Origin: JAICND01 sp040905905
GTDB taxonomy: Bacteria; Actinomycetota; Acidimicrobiia; Spongiisociales; ZC4RG35
NCBI GenBank assembly: GCA_040905905.1
Contig: JBBDQN010000056.1
Coordinates: 8,992 to 72,991 of the forward strand
Reading direction: 5' to 3'
Length of the DNA stretch: 64,000 nucleotides
The notes beneath the pieces were generated by a model. The model was not told the DNA's origin. It did not search any database and was given only the letters and a program-made list of their open reading frames with translations. The position numbers and the translations under genes were made by a program. This document shows, piece after piece, positions 24,854-32,427 of this stretch; positions within the stretch are counted from its first letter, which is position 1; each line of letters begins with the position of its first letter.

Positions 24854-26505
24854 CGGCTGTGCTTCAGCGGTCGGGGATGGTGTCTCCTCGCCGGGTGATA
24901 ACTCAACTGGCCCGCTTCGAAGCGCGTCGTCTGTGGCGAAACCCGGCTTTGATCGGAGGGGTCCTGATCACTGTGGGTGCGCTGTACCAGAATTCGGATT
25001 TGAGCCGGGCACCAGTTTTGAACCGGCTTAGTTTTCTGCTCGCCTGGCCGATGTTGTTGATGGCGGGCGGGGTCTACCTGACGTTGGGAACAGCCGCGTC
25101 CCGGCGCCATGGGGTCGACAACCTCGAGGGACTCGATGCCCTCCCGACCGATTCAGCCACCAACAACCTCGGGATAGGTCTGGCCTTTATCAGCCCGGTG
25201 CTGGTCGGGATCGCTCTCCAACTCTCATTCGTGGTCCCGCGGCTCTTCGACTCACCGGTGGCATCCATTGTGTGGTCCGAACTGCTCGCTGGACCTGCCA
25301 CAGTGGCGTTGGGCGCTACCGCGGGGCTAGCGGTCGGCTGGGGATTCCGGTGGCAATGGACATTGCCGATCGTCGGGTTGATTGCAGTAGCAGCGGTGAC
25401 GACGGCGTGGTGGGCAGAGTCGGGCTATCTGCTCGGTCGCTACACACCCTGGCTTTCGCCGGTCGCCGATTCGTCCTCCAATCAGTACGCGTTCGAGCAG
25501 ATGTACCGGCCCTCGGTTTCTCACCTCACATATGTCGTGCTGTTAGCTGGCGGGCTTGGTGCTCTGGCTGCGATCCGAGGCAGAAGTCTGCGTGGAAAGG
25601 TGATTGCGTCGACCTTGGCGGGAGGGTTGCTTGTTCTGTCCGCCCTGGCCGGGAGTGCCCAATTGCAGGAACCGACTCCTGCCGAAGAAGCCACTCGCCG
25701 AGCTGCCTACATTCCCACAAGTGGCGACTACGTTTGCCAGAAGCGAGGCCTCGTCACCTATTGCGCTTACCGGACCTATGTGCCCTGGATCGAGGAGTGG
25801 GCCGCGCAGATCGAGCCAGTGCTGGCGCTCGTCCCGTCCGAGGCGAGTGACCGTCCTCTGGAGGTTCGCCAGCAGGTCAGCTACTTCGTGGACGAAGACG
25901 TGCTGCCACAGGAGGGTGACATTCGTACTGGCCTCTGGTGGAGCCGCGAGCCGCTCGATCAAATGGACATCGCCCATCCGCTCAACCTGTCCCTGGCAGC
26001 GGCCGGGTGGGCAGTCGGCTTGCCCACCCATGAGCAGCTTGTAGTCACGTCTATGGACGGAGAGGAGTTGGTTGTCGAAAAAGTCGATGATCCGTCTTCA
26101 GTCAGTCCCGACGGAAATGTGCGGTATCAAGGCTGTTCCTCCCATGGCCAGGCGAGAGCGGTAGCGGCGCTGTGGTACGCAAGCCAAGCGTCAGTGGAGT
26201 CGATTCAAGGGCTGCGGTTCCAGGTCAGCCCTGAGCGGTATCAAGGAGTCTCGCCCAATGAAAATCTCGGGATCGATATCGGATATCTGCAGCCCTCCTC
26301 TTCGGTGGCCTATTTTCGGCGCGAGACGCATGTGGCACTGGCAATGGCGGAGCTTCCGCCATCTCAGGTGGCCGGCACCTTGGCCCGGCGATGGTCCGAG
26401 GTGACCAACCGTGCAACCACCACCGAGGAGATCGCGGATTGGTTTGGAGTGCGGATTCCCGCGATGACGACTCCGGACGACAGCTGGATGTTGCCTTGTC
26501 ATTGA
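24850..26505 (+). CDS. Large permease-like membrane protein with extracytoplasmic domain (paralogue B)
   Basis: 551 residues, built like the preceding protein: an N-terminal ARFEARRLWRNPALIGG segment, about six hydrophobic helices to residue ~280, then a soluble domain with CQKRGLVTYCAYRTYVPWIE (about residue 296), GCSSHGQARAVAALW and the closing RWSEVTNRATTTEEIADWFGV. The paired Cys, the YxPWIExW core and the WFG ending match paralogue A. Helix and domain order suggest an ABC-2-type permease with an added sensory or enzymatic ectodomain; no catalytic motif is evident. It overlaps its neighbour by 4 nt. Confidence 0.75.
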   Translation: MTAVLQRSGMVSPRRVITQLARFEARRLWRNPALIGGVLITVGALYQNSDLSRAPVLNRLSFLLAWPMLLMAGGVYLTLGTAASRRHGVDNLEGLDALPTDSATNNLGIGLAFISPVLVGIALQLSFVVPRLFDSPVASIVWSELLAGPATVALGATAGLAVGWGFRWQWTLPIVGLIAVAAVTTAWWAESGYLLGRYTPWLSPVADSSSNQYAFEQMYRPSVSHLTYVVLLAGGLGALAAIRGRSLRGKVIASTLAGGLLVLSALAGSAQLQEPTPAEEATRRAAYIPTSGDYVCQKRGLVTYCAYRTYVPWIEEWAAQIEPVLALVPSEASDRPLEVRQQVSYFVDEDVLPQEGDIRTGLWWSREPLDQMDIAHPLNLSLAAAGWAVGLPTHEQLVVTSMDGEELVVEKVDDPSSVSPDGNVRYQGCSSHGQARAVAALWYASQASVESIQGLRFQVSPERYQGVSPNENLGIDIGYLQPSSSVAYFRRETHVALAMAELPPSQVAGTLARRWSEVTNRATTTEEIADWFGVRIPAMTTPDDSWMLPCH

Positions 26506-26512
26506 CCTCACT

Positions 26513-27190
26513 GTGCGGTTGATCCAGCTCACCTTTCGCTCTACTCCGCTCCTGGGCTTGCTTCCCGCCGGAGCCGTGGCATTGGGTCTGGCAATCGTCG
26601 CCTCCGGGCAGCCAACTGATGCCGCGGCCCGATTTGTGCCTACCCGGCTGGCGTTGCTCGTCGTGGTGGTCGGGATCAGCTTCGCCTTCGACGATGCCGC
26701 GTCTCGACTCACCGACTCGGCTCCGAGGACACTCCGTCTGCGACGGGCGATCCGGGCCGGGTTGGCGGTGCTGGGTGGGATCGCGGTAATCGTGCCAGTG
26801 CTTCTTCTCGCATCCTCGGGAATGGATCTGGTCTGGGTGATGCCAGTATCGGAGCCATTGTTGGCCGAGAGCCCTCTGCCGTTCCCCTGGGGACGGCTGG
26901 CTCTTGAGATCCTGACGATGGGCACCGTCGCCTTGGCAGCCGCGGCCGTTCTCGCCCGACGGGGGGAGGAGGAACCAGGCCGTATTGTGACCGGAGTCGT
27001 GTTGGCGACCTACGCGGTCACCTTCATGATCCCCCAGCCGTATCGACCATGGGCTTATCCGTCTGAGCTTGGATGGCTGACCAAAGCACCCTGGTGGTGG
27101 GTAGTTACGATCGTGCTGTTAGTGGTCACGGCCGCCCTCAGCTGGGATGCCCGTGGTGGGAGGATCCTTCCCCGACCCGGACCTCAGTGA
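26513..27190 (+). CDS. Integral membrane protein of the ABC/sigma cluster
   Basis: 225 residues with about six hydrophobic helices and few charged loops, for example GLLPAGAVALGLAIVASG, LALLVVVVGISFAF and LAVLGGIAVIVPVLLLAS. I do not recognise a named family. Its position 7 nt after the two permease-like genes suggests a third membrane subunit. Start GTG 26513. Confidence 0.65.
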   Translation: MRLIQLTFRSTPLLGLLPAGAVALGLAIVASGQPTDAAARFVPTRLALLVVVVGISFAFDDAASRLTDSAPRTLRLRRAIRAGLAVLGGIAVIVPVLLLASSGMDLVWVMPVSEPLLAESPLPFPWGRLALEILTMGTVALAAAAVLARRGEEEPGRIVTGVVLATYAVTFMIPQPYRPWAYPSELGWLTKAPWWWVVTIVLLVVTAALSWDARGGRILPRPGPQ

Positions 27191-27206
27191 TGGCGCGCGG
27201 TGTAGA
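27179..27206 (+). promoter_or_regulatory. Possible ECF-type promoter before the small secreted protein
   Basis: GGACCT (27179-27184), 16 nt, then TGTAGA preceded by CGG (27201-27206). Spacing and -10 match the promoter at 39411-39438, but the -35 differs from GGAACC at two positions. Weak candidate. Confidence 0.25.
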
Positions 27207-27226
27207 GCTTTCGAAAGGAGCACACC

Positions 27227-27688
27227 TTGGACAGGGTGACCGTGAGGCGCGTCGGAATCATTGGCGCACTTTGTCTGGTTGTCTTGGTGTTGGCAGCCAT
27301 CAGTCTGACCCGAGGCGGCCCTTCTGGGCTCGATGCGCCGTCCCGTTGCGTGGCAATGAGCACAGCCGAATTGGCGTTCCTGGCCGATGGACTGGCAGTT
27401 GACGAAGGGCTAAGCCTGGACGGGGGATATTGGGTGGGGATCGGGGAAGTGGGAGACGAGATCAGATTCGTGGCTGCCGCCATTCTTGGGGTCGGATCAG
27501 AGGAAGCGAGTCCCGTCGGAGTCTGGGCCTATATAGGTGGGAACCCACCACTGCTGGTCGTTGCCCTCAACGGTGAGGCGGAGGAGTTCTCCCATTTCAT
27601 TCCAGCGCGCAGAGCCGGCGCACCAGTCGGGATGAGTAGCGTCGGGGCACAGGAAGTGTTGGAGTGCGCAAGCAACGGGCGCAATTGA
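27227..27688 (+). CDS. Small exported or membrane-anchored protein of unknown function
   Basis: 153 residues. One N-terminal hydrophobic helix (VGIIGALCLVVLVLAAISL) is followed by a soluble domain with single Cys residues at both ends. No family recognised. The TTG start is supported by AAAGGAG at 27214-27220 with a 6-nt spacing, one of the few clear Shine-Dalgarno sites here. It closes the sigma/ABC cluster and may be its secreted effector or reporter, which is speculation. Confidence 0.6.
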   Translation: MDRVTVRRVGIIGALCLVVLVLAAISLTRGGPSGLDAPSRCVAMSTAELAFLADGLAVDEGLSLDGGYWVGIGEVGDEIRFVAAAILGVGSEEASPVGVWAYIGGNPPLLVVALNGEAEEFSHFIPARRAGAPVGMSSVGAQEVLECASNGRN

Positions 27689-27712
27689 CCGACTAACCCC
27701 TGATCGATGGTA

Positions 27713-27741
27713 TTACAAACTGCAATGCGGATCGCTATGCT
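27713..27741 (+). promoter_or_regulatory. Candidate leaderless promoter of the mazEF-like operon
   Basis: TTACAA (27713-27718), a 17-nt spacer, then TATGCT (27736-27741), exactly 6 nt before the ATG at 27748. The transcript would begin at or next to the start codon. Confidence 0.45.
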
Positions 27742-27747
27742 TGTTCG

Positions 27748-27996
27748 ATGGTCCAACTTGTCACTCGGGTCGACGACGCAACGGCTCAGGCCGTTGACCG
27801 GTTGGTAGCGGAAGGCGTAGTCGACTCGCGGTCTGATGCTGTCAGAAGGGGTTTGGCACTCCTGGTGGACACGCATGATCGGGCCAAAATTGCTGCCGCC
27901 ATCCTTCGGGGTTACACGCTGATTCCGCAAACAGACGAAGAAGCGCTGTGGGCCAATGACGCCGCTGCGAGCATGATCGCCGAAGAGCCGTGGTAG
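27748..27996 (+). CDS. Ribbon-helix-helix antitoxin (MazE-like)
   Basis: 82 residues. The N-terminal half fits a ribbon-helix-helix DNA-binding fold: strand VQLVTRVDD, then helices with VDRLVAEGVVDSRSDAVRRGLALLV. The acidic C-terminal tail (TDEEALWANDAAASMIAEEPW, overlapping segments) would bind and block the toxin. By family analogy it also represses its own promoter. Its end overlaps the toxin GTG by 7 nt. Confidence 0.82.
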   Translation: MVQLVTRVDDATAQAVDRLVAEGVVDSRSDAVRRGLALLVDTHDRAKIAAAILRGYTLIPQTDEEALWANDAAASMIAEEPW

Positions 27997-28301
27997 CCGT
28001 AGTACAAGGTGAAGTCTGGTGGGCGGAGGCCGAGGATAAGAGGCGTCCAGTTCTGATCGTCACCAGATCTGAAGCAGTCGCGGTCTTGAACCGAATCCTG
28101 GTAGCTCCAATCACAAAGACCATTCGAACGATCCCGACAGAAATCGCACTTGGTCGAGCCGAAGGTCTGCCAATTCCGTCGGTCGCCTCCTTCGACAACC
28201 TCCAGCTGATTCCCAAGGGGTTCCTCACCGATCGCATCGGCCTCATAGAGAGACCACGCGATCAAATCTGCCGTGCGCTCTCGGCGATGGCTGACTGTTG
28301 A
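27990..28301 (+). CDS. MazF/PemK-family endoribonuclease toxin
   Basis: 103 residues. Core features of the PemK/MazF fold: GEVWWAEAEDKRRPVLIVTR at the N-terminus (G.V with RP.LI), RILVAPITKTIRTIPTEI, and SVASFDNLQLIPK. MazF toxins cut single-stranded RNA at short motifs; the target site here is unknown. GTG 27990 lies inside the antitoxin gene. The TGA stop shares one base with the ligA ATG. Confidence 0.87.
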   Translation: MVAVVQGEVWWAEAEDKRRPVLIVTRSEAVAVLNRILVAPITKTIRTIPTEIALGRAEGLPIPSVASFDNLQLIPKGFLTDRIGLIERPRDQICRALSAMADC

Positions 28302-30322
28302 TGTCGGCAACTGTCGAGGAGCGGATCGAGGAGCTGCGTCAGCAGCTTCGTTATCACGGTTACCGGTATCACGTCCTTGACGAACCCGAGATTTCCGACG
28401 CCCGGTACGACGTGCTGCTCCGCGAGCTGGTCAAGCTCGAAGAAGAGAACCCGCTCCTGATCACACCTGACTCTCCCACCCAACGGGTAGGGGGACCGGT
28501 GGGCGATCTGTTCGCTCCCGTCCAGCATCGCCGGCCTCTGTTCTCCTTGGACAACGTTGAGGCGGCAAAGGAGCTTGATGCGTGGGAGCAACGCATGGTG
28601 CGCCAGCTCGGTCGTCCGCCAGACGGGTACTCATGTGAGCTGAAGATCGACGGTCTGGCGGTGGTCATCACCTACGAGGAAGGGCTCCTCACCCGGGGGG
28701 CCACCCGGGGCGACGGCACCACCGGCGAGGACATCACGGCCAACCTCCGCACTGTCAAGTCGGTCCCGCTCCGGCTGATCGGCGATCCGCCTGCCCTCCT
28801 CGAGGTCCGGGGCGAGGTGTACATGCCGTTTCCCGCCTTCGAGGAGCTCAACCGTCGCCAGAGCGATGGCGGTCGTCGTATCTTCTCCAATCCTCGCAAC
28901 GCCGCCGCCGGGTCGGTGCGTCAGAAGGACCCTGGAATCACCGCAACCCGCGACCTCGGTGTCTGGGTGTATCAGGTGGGTCTCATGGAAGGTGGTCCCG
29001 CAGTTCAGAGACACTCCGAGCAGATGGAGTACCTGAGCAGCCTCGGACTTCGGGTGAATCCGGCCTCGGCCGCGGTCAGTGACCTTGACGGAGTCAAGAC
29101 GTACATCGAACAATCCGAGAAGGACCGGCACCATCGTGACTACCAGACCGACGGCGTGGTGGTGAAGGTCGATTCTCTGCCCGATCAGGGGGAACTTGGA
29201 TATACGTCGCACGCCCCGCGGTGGGCGGTGGCGTTCAAATTCCCCGCCGAGGAACAGGTCACCAGGCTGAACAACATCCTCATCAACATCGGCCGCACCG
29301 GGGCCGCAACCCCATTTGCCGAACTGGAGCCGGTTTTCGTCGGTGGCGCCAAGGTCTCCTTCGCCACTCTCCATAACGAGGACGAGCTACGTCGCAAGGA
29401 TCTCAGAATTGGCGATCAGGTAATTGTCCGCAGGGCGGGCGACGTCATCCCCGAGGTAGTAGGACCGGTTGTCTCGGTGCGCACGGGCGATGAGCAGGAG
29501 TGGTTCATGCCCGCCAACTGTCCCTTCTGTGGCAACCCCATCATCCGACCCGAGGGCGAGAAGGTGGCCCGCTGCACCGGCGGTTATACCTGCCCATCCC
29601 GGATCCGGGAGTGGCTTTTTCACTTTGCCTCCCGGGGCGGGCTCGACATCGAAGGCCTCGGCTACAAGACCATCGATCTACTTCTCAAAGAGAGTCTGAT
29701 CCGCGATCCTGCCGACATCTTCCTGCTGAAGCCCGAGCAACTCCTCGGCTACGAAGGATGGGGCCAGATATCCGTGGGCAACCTCATGAAAGGAATCGAT
29801 GCTGCCCGAAACCGGCCGGTGGCGCGGTTGTTGATGGCGCTCGGGATTCGCCATGTCGGTGGCACAGTCGCCCGGGTTCTCGCCCGGCGGTATCGCAGCC
29901 TTCCGGCCCTCCTGGATGCCGAGGAATCCGACATCGCCGCCATCGAAGGGGTAGGACCGATCATCGCTGCGTCGGTTAGGGAGTGGTCAAGCGATCCCGA
30001 CAATCGAGCCCTGGTCGCCAAGCTGGTGTCTGCAGGTGTGAGTCTGGAGGATGAGACCGGGGATGCGCCCGCGGGCAGCAACCTTCTCAATGGAGTGACA
30101 GTCGTCGTCACCGGAACCCTGACCTCGATGACCCGGGAGCAGGCCGAGGCGGCGGTGGTGGAGCGGGGTGGTAAGACCACCAGCAGCGTGTCCAAGAAGA
30201 CCTCTTTCCTGGTTGCGGGCGAGTCGCCCGGAGCAAGCAAGGTCAACAAGGCCGAGGAATTGCGGATTCCGGTCCTGGATGAGCCGGCATTCGTCACGAT
30301 GCTCGAGAATGGACCGGCATGA
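28301..30322 (+). CDS. ligA: NAD-dependent DNA ligase LigA
   Basis: Essential replication and repair ligase, 673 residues. Ia domain at the N-terminus (YHVLDEPEISDARYD), adenylation lysine in SCELKIDGLAV (about residue 115), TRGDGTTGEDIT, RNAAAGSVRQKDP, an OB fold, a four-Cys zinc finger (CPFCGNP ... ARCTGGYTCPSRI), helix-hairpin-helix repeats (IEGVGPIIAASV) and a C-terminal BRCT domain (GVTVVVTGTL). ATG 28301 overlaps the mazF stop by one base; a TTG one codon earlier is also possible. It overlaps the next gene by 4 nt. Confidence 0.97.
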   Translation: MSATVEERIEELRQQLRYHGYRYHVLDEPEISDARYDVLLRELVKLEEENPLLITPDSPTQRVGGPVGDLFAPVQHRRPLFSLDNVEAAKELDAWEQRMVRQLGRPPDGYSCELKIDGLAVVITYEEGLLTRGATRGDGTTGEDITANLRTVKSVPLRLIGDPPALLEVRGEVYMPFPAFEELNRRQSDGGRRIFSNPRNAAAGSVRQKDPGITATRDLGVWVYQVGLMEGGPAVQRHSEQMEYLSSLGLRVNPASAAVSDLDGVKTYIEQSEKDRHHRDYQTDGVVVKVDSLPDQGELGYTSHAPRWAVAFKFPAEEQVTRLNNILINIGRTGAATPFAELEPVFVGGAKVSFATLHNEDELRRKDLRIGDQVIVRRAGDVIPEVVGPVVSVRTGDEQEWFMPANCPFCGNPIIRPEGEKVARCTGGYTCPSRIREWLFHFASRGGLDIEGLGYKTIDLLLKESLIRDPADIFLLKPEQLLGYEGWGQISVGNLMKGIDAARNRPVARLLMALGIRHVGGTVARVLARRYRSLPALLDAEESDIAAIEGVGPIIAASVREWSSDPDNRALVAKLVSAGVSLEDETGDAPAGSNLLNGVTVVVTGTLTSMTREQAEAAVVERGGKTTSSVSKKTSFLVAGESPGASKVNKAEELRIPVLDEPAFVTMLENGPA

Positions 30323-30858
30323 AGAAAGCACTGATGGCCCTGCTTGTTGTCATCACAGCATGTGCCGGGACCAACGACGGGAACGGGTTGGGTTTTTCGG
30401 TAGAAACCCCCGAAGACATGGGGGTGGCACACCTTTCACCCGAGGAGACAGACGCGATTGTCAGTGGCGAGGCCGAGCCGCCTGATTACAGCTCGGTGCC
30501 GGCAACGTCGGGGACCCACGCCCCGGTCCCGGCGCCGTGTGGAATCTATTCAGAACAGATCCCCGAGATTTTTGTGATCCACTCCCTCGAACACGGCGCG
30601 GTTGTCGTCTACTACCGCCCTGGTGAGGTTGACGAGGCGACGTTGGCCGAAGTCGAAGAGTTGGCTCGCACCATGTCGACCCACATCATCGTCATGCCTT
30701 ATGCAGAGATGCCAACACCCGTCGCTCTGGTCGCCTGGGGTCGCCTGGCAGCTAGACCTTCACTAGAGGTTGAAGAGGTAAGAGCGTTCTGGGCCGAGTA
30801 CGCGCAGCGCGGACCCGAGTCCGGCATCGCCTGCCCGGTGGAGATCGATCGAAGCTGA
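30319..30858 (+). CDS. DUF3105 lipoprotein
   Basis: 179 residues. Signal peptide with lipobox VITAC (Cys near residue 15). The mature part has the DUF3105 pattern: YSSVPATSGTHAPVPAPCGIY, VIHSLEHGAVVVYYRPG, then a C-terminal FWAEY.QRGPES segment. The function is unknown; conserved His residues in TSGTH and LEHG suggest metal binding. ATGA overlap with ligA. Its stop is 5 nt from the stop of the convergent membrane gene. Confidence 0.82.
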   Translation: MKKALMALLVVITACAGTNDGNGLGFSVETPEDMGVAHLSPEETDAIVSGEAEPPDYSSVPATSGTHAPVPAPCGIYSEQIPEIFVIHSLEHGAVVVYYRPGEVDEATLAEVEELARTMSTHIIVMPYAEMPTPVALVAWGRLAARPSLEVEEVRAFWAEYAQRGPESGIACPVEIDRS

Positions 30859-30863
30859 TCGGC

Positions 30864-31259
30864 CTATTGCACACGGAAGCTCCAGGTGAATTCACCAGGA
30901 GCCGGGAGGCCGACGATGGTGTCCCACATCACCCTGATCTCCTGTGGGCCAGGAAGCCATTCAATGAGAATGAGGCTGGTTGCCGAAGGTTGCCAGCGAT
31001 GGACGCCGGTTGATTCGATGTAGGTCATCTCAGTATCCGGCACCAGGAAGCCATTGATGAATATCTGCGCCCGGTAGGCGGATTCCAGATCGATCTCCAC
31101 ATAGGCCTGCCGGAGGACGGTTCCATTGCGCTCCGGGTAGATCGACTCGATCGGCGGTGGCAAAGGGGCCGGTTCGCCGCTGCGGCCGAATGCGATGCCG
31201 AGCGCTATGGCGGCGACCACCAAGCAGCCGAGGCCGATATAGACGTACCTGTATGGAAT
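30864..31259 (-). CDS. Single-pass membrane protein with beta-rich extracellular domain
   Basis: 131 residues as placed here. One N-terminal hydrophobic helix (YIGLGCLVVAAIALGIAFG) and a proline-rich linker lead to a compact domain with PERNGTVLRQAYVEIDL and EFTWSFRVQ at the end, reminiscent of an Ig-like fold. No family is recognised. The start is uncertain. No ATG or GTG sits before the helix; an ATT at 31259 lies 7 nt after a strong -10 TACACT, while TTG 31334 would overlap dapC by 50 nt. Confidence 0.6.
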   Translation of the reverse strand: MPYRYVYIGLGCLVVAAIALGIAFGRSGEPAPLPPPIESIYPERNGTVLRQAYVEIDLESAYRAQIFINGFLVPDTEMTYIESTGVHRWQPSATSLILIEWLPGPQEIRVMWDTIVGLPAPGEFTWSFRVQ

Positions 31260-31266
31260 GGGCGCG

Positions 31267-31276
31267 AGTGTATGGT
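31267..31276. promoter_or_regulatory. Overlapping divergent -10 elements of dapC and the membrane gene
   Basis: On -, TACACT (31272-31267); on +, TATGGT (31271-31276). They share the TA at 31271-31272. Distances to the likely starts are 7 nt (ATT 31259, -) and 8 nt (ATG 31285, +). Confidence 0.4.
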
Positions 31277-31284
31277 CACGGCCG

Positions 31285-32427
31285 ATGAAGACGAATCCTG
31301 CTGTCGCCGGGATGGGCGAGTACCCGATCGGCAAATTGCAGGAAAAGGGCAGGGAATTGCGAGCCGCTGGGGAGCAGGTCTTCGACTTTTCGATCGGCGA
31401 CCCCCGGGAGCCAACGGCAGCGTTCATACCGTCGGCTCTGAAAGCAGCCGTTCCCAAAGTGTCGCAATATCCGACAACTTCCGGACTGGCGGACCTGCGG
31501 GCGGCGGTGGCCGGTTACGTCGCTCGACGTTTCGGGGTCGATATTGATCCCGACACCCAGGTCATGCCGACTTCAGGCTCCAAGGAGGGGATCTTCTCCT
31601 CACATCTCGCATTTGTGGATCGGAACCGCGGCGACGTGGTCGTCTACCCCACTCCCGGATACCCGATATATGAACGCGGGGCGAGCCTGGCCGGAGCAGA
31701 GCTGTATCCGGTTGCTTTGGCGGATGACTTTGTGCTGCGGGCGGGTCAGATCCCGACCGAGGTGTGGAAGCGGGCCAGTCTCGTTTGGACCTGTACCCCT
31801 CACAACCCCGCCGGCTCGATAACCCCTCTTGACGACCTGGCCGGCCTCTTGGAGAAGGCCCGCGAGAACGAAACGTTGCTGCTCTCCGACGAGTGTTATG
31901 CCGACCTGTACGACGACGAGCCACCGGCTTCCGTGCTGCAGGTGGCGGGTGCGGGCGCGCAAGGCTGCCTCTCCTACCTCTCCCTTTCGAAACGATCGGG
32001 CATGACCGGGTACCGCTCGGGGGCGATCGTTGGGGACCCGGCAGCCATCAAACTCCTCAAGACGTTGCGATCCTCCACCGGGACAGCCTCGCCCGAGTTT
32101 GTCCAGGTGGCCGCTACGGCGGCGTGGTCGGACGACGGCCATGTCGGCTTCCGCCGGGAGATCTTCCGGCAGAAACGTTCGCTGCTTGCCAAGACATTCG
32201 ACTCGCTCGGTTTCCAGGTGGTCGCATCCACCGCCGGCATCTATCTGTGGATACAGGTCGGCGATGACGTCGCGATCAGCGAGAAACTCGCCAACGACCA
32301 CATCCTGGTCACCCCGGGCCGGGTGTTCGGAAACGGGGGAGAGGGTTATATCCGTTTGGCATTGGTGCCAACATTGGACGAGTGCGACGCTGCGGCCGAA
32401 GCGGTTAGGGAATGTCTCGGGAGTTGA
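31285..32427 (+). CDS. dapC: Succinyldiaminopimelate aminotransferase (class I PLP aminotransferase)
   Basis: 380 residues, fold-type I aminotransferase. NPAVAGMGEYPIGKL at the N-terminus, FSIGDPREPTAAFIP, the PTSGSKEGIFSSHLA phosphate region, TPHNPAGS, DECYADLY, the PLP lysine in SYLSLSKRSGMTGYR, and a C-terminal substrate Arg region (YIRLALV). Placement before dapD and dapE makes N-succinyl-LL-2,6-diaminopimelate transamination the best assignment. ATG 31285 is chosen over 31258 because the family starts at this Asn-Pro motif and the -10 is just upstream. Overlaps dapD by 16 nt. Confidence 0.88.
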   Translation: MKTNPAVAGMGEYPIGKLQEKGRELRAAGEQVFDFSIGDPREPTAAFIPSALKAAVPKVSQYPTTSGLADLRAAVAGYVARRFGVDIDPDTQVMPTSGSKEGIFSSHLAFVDRNRGDVVVYPTPGYPIYERGASLAGAELYPVALADDFVLRAGQIPTEVWKRASLVWTCTPHNPAGSITPLDDLAGLLEKARENETLLLSDECYADLYDDEPPASVLQVAGAGAQGCLSYLSLSKRSGMTGYRSGAIVGDPAAIKLLKTLRSSTGTASPEFVQVAATAAWSDDGHVGFRREIFRQKRSLLAKTFDSLGFQVVASTAGIYLWIQVGDDVAISEKLANDHILVTPGRVFGNGGEGYIRLALVPTLDECDAAAEAVRECLGS

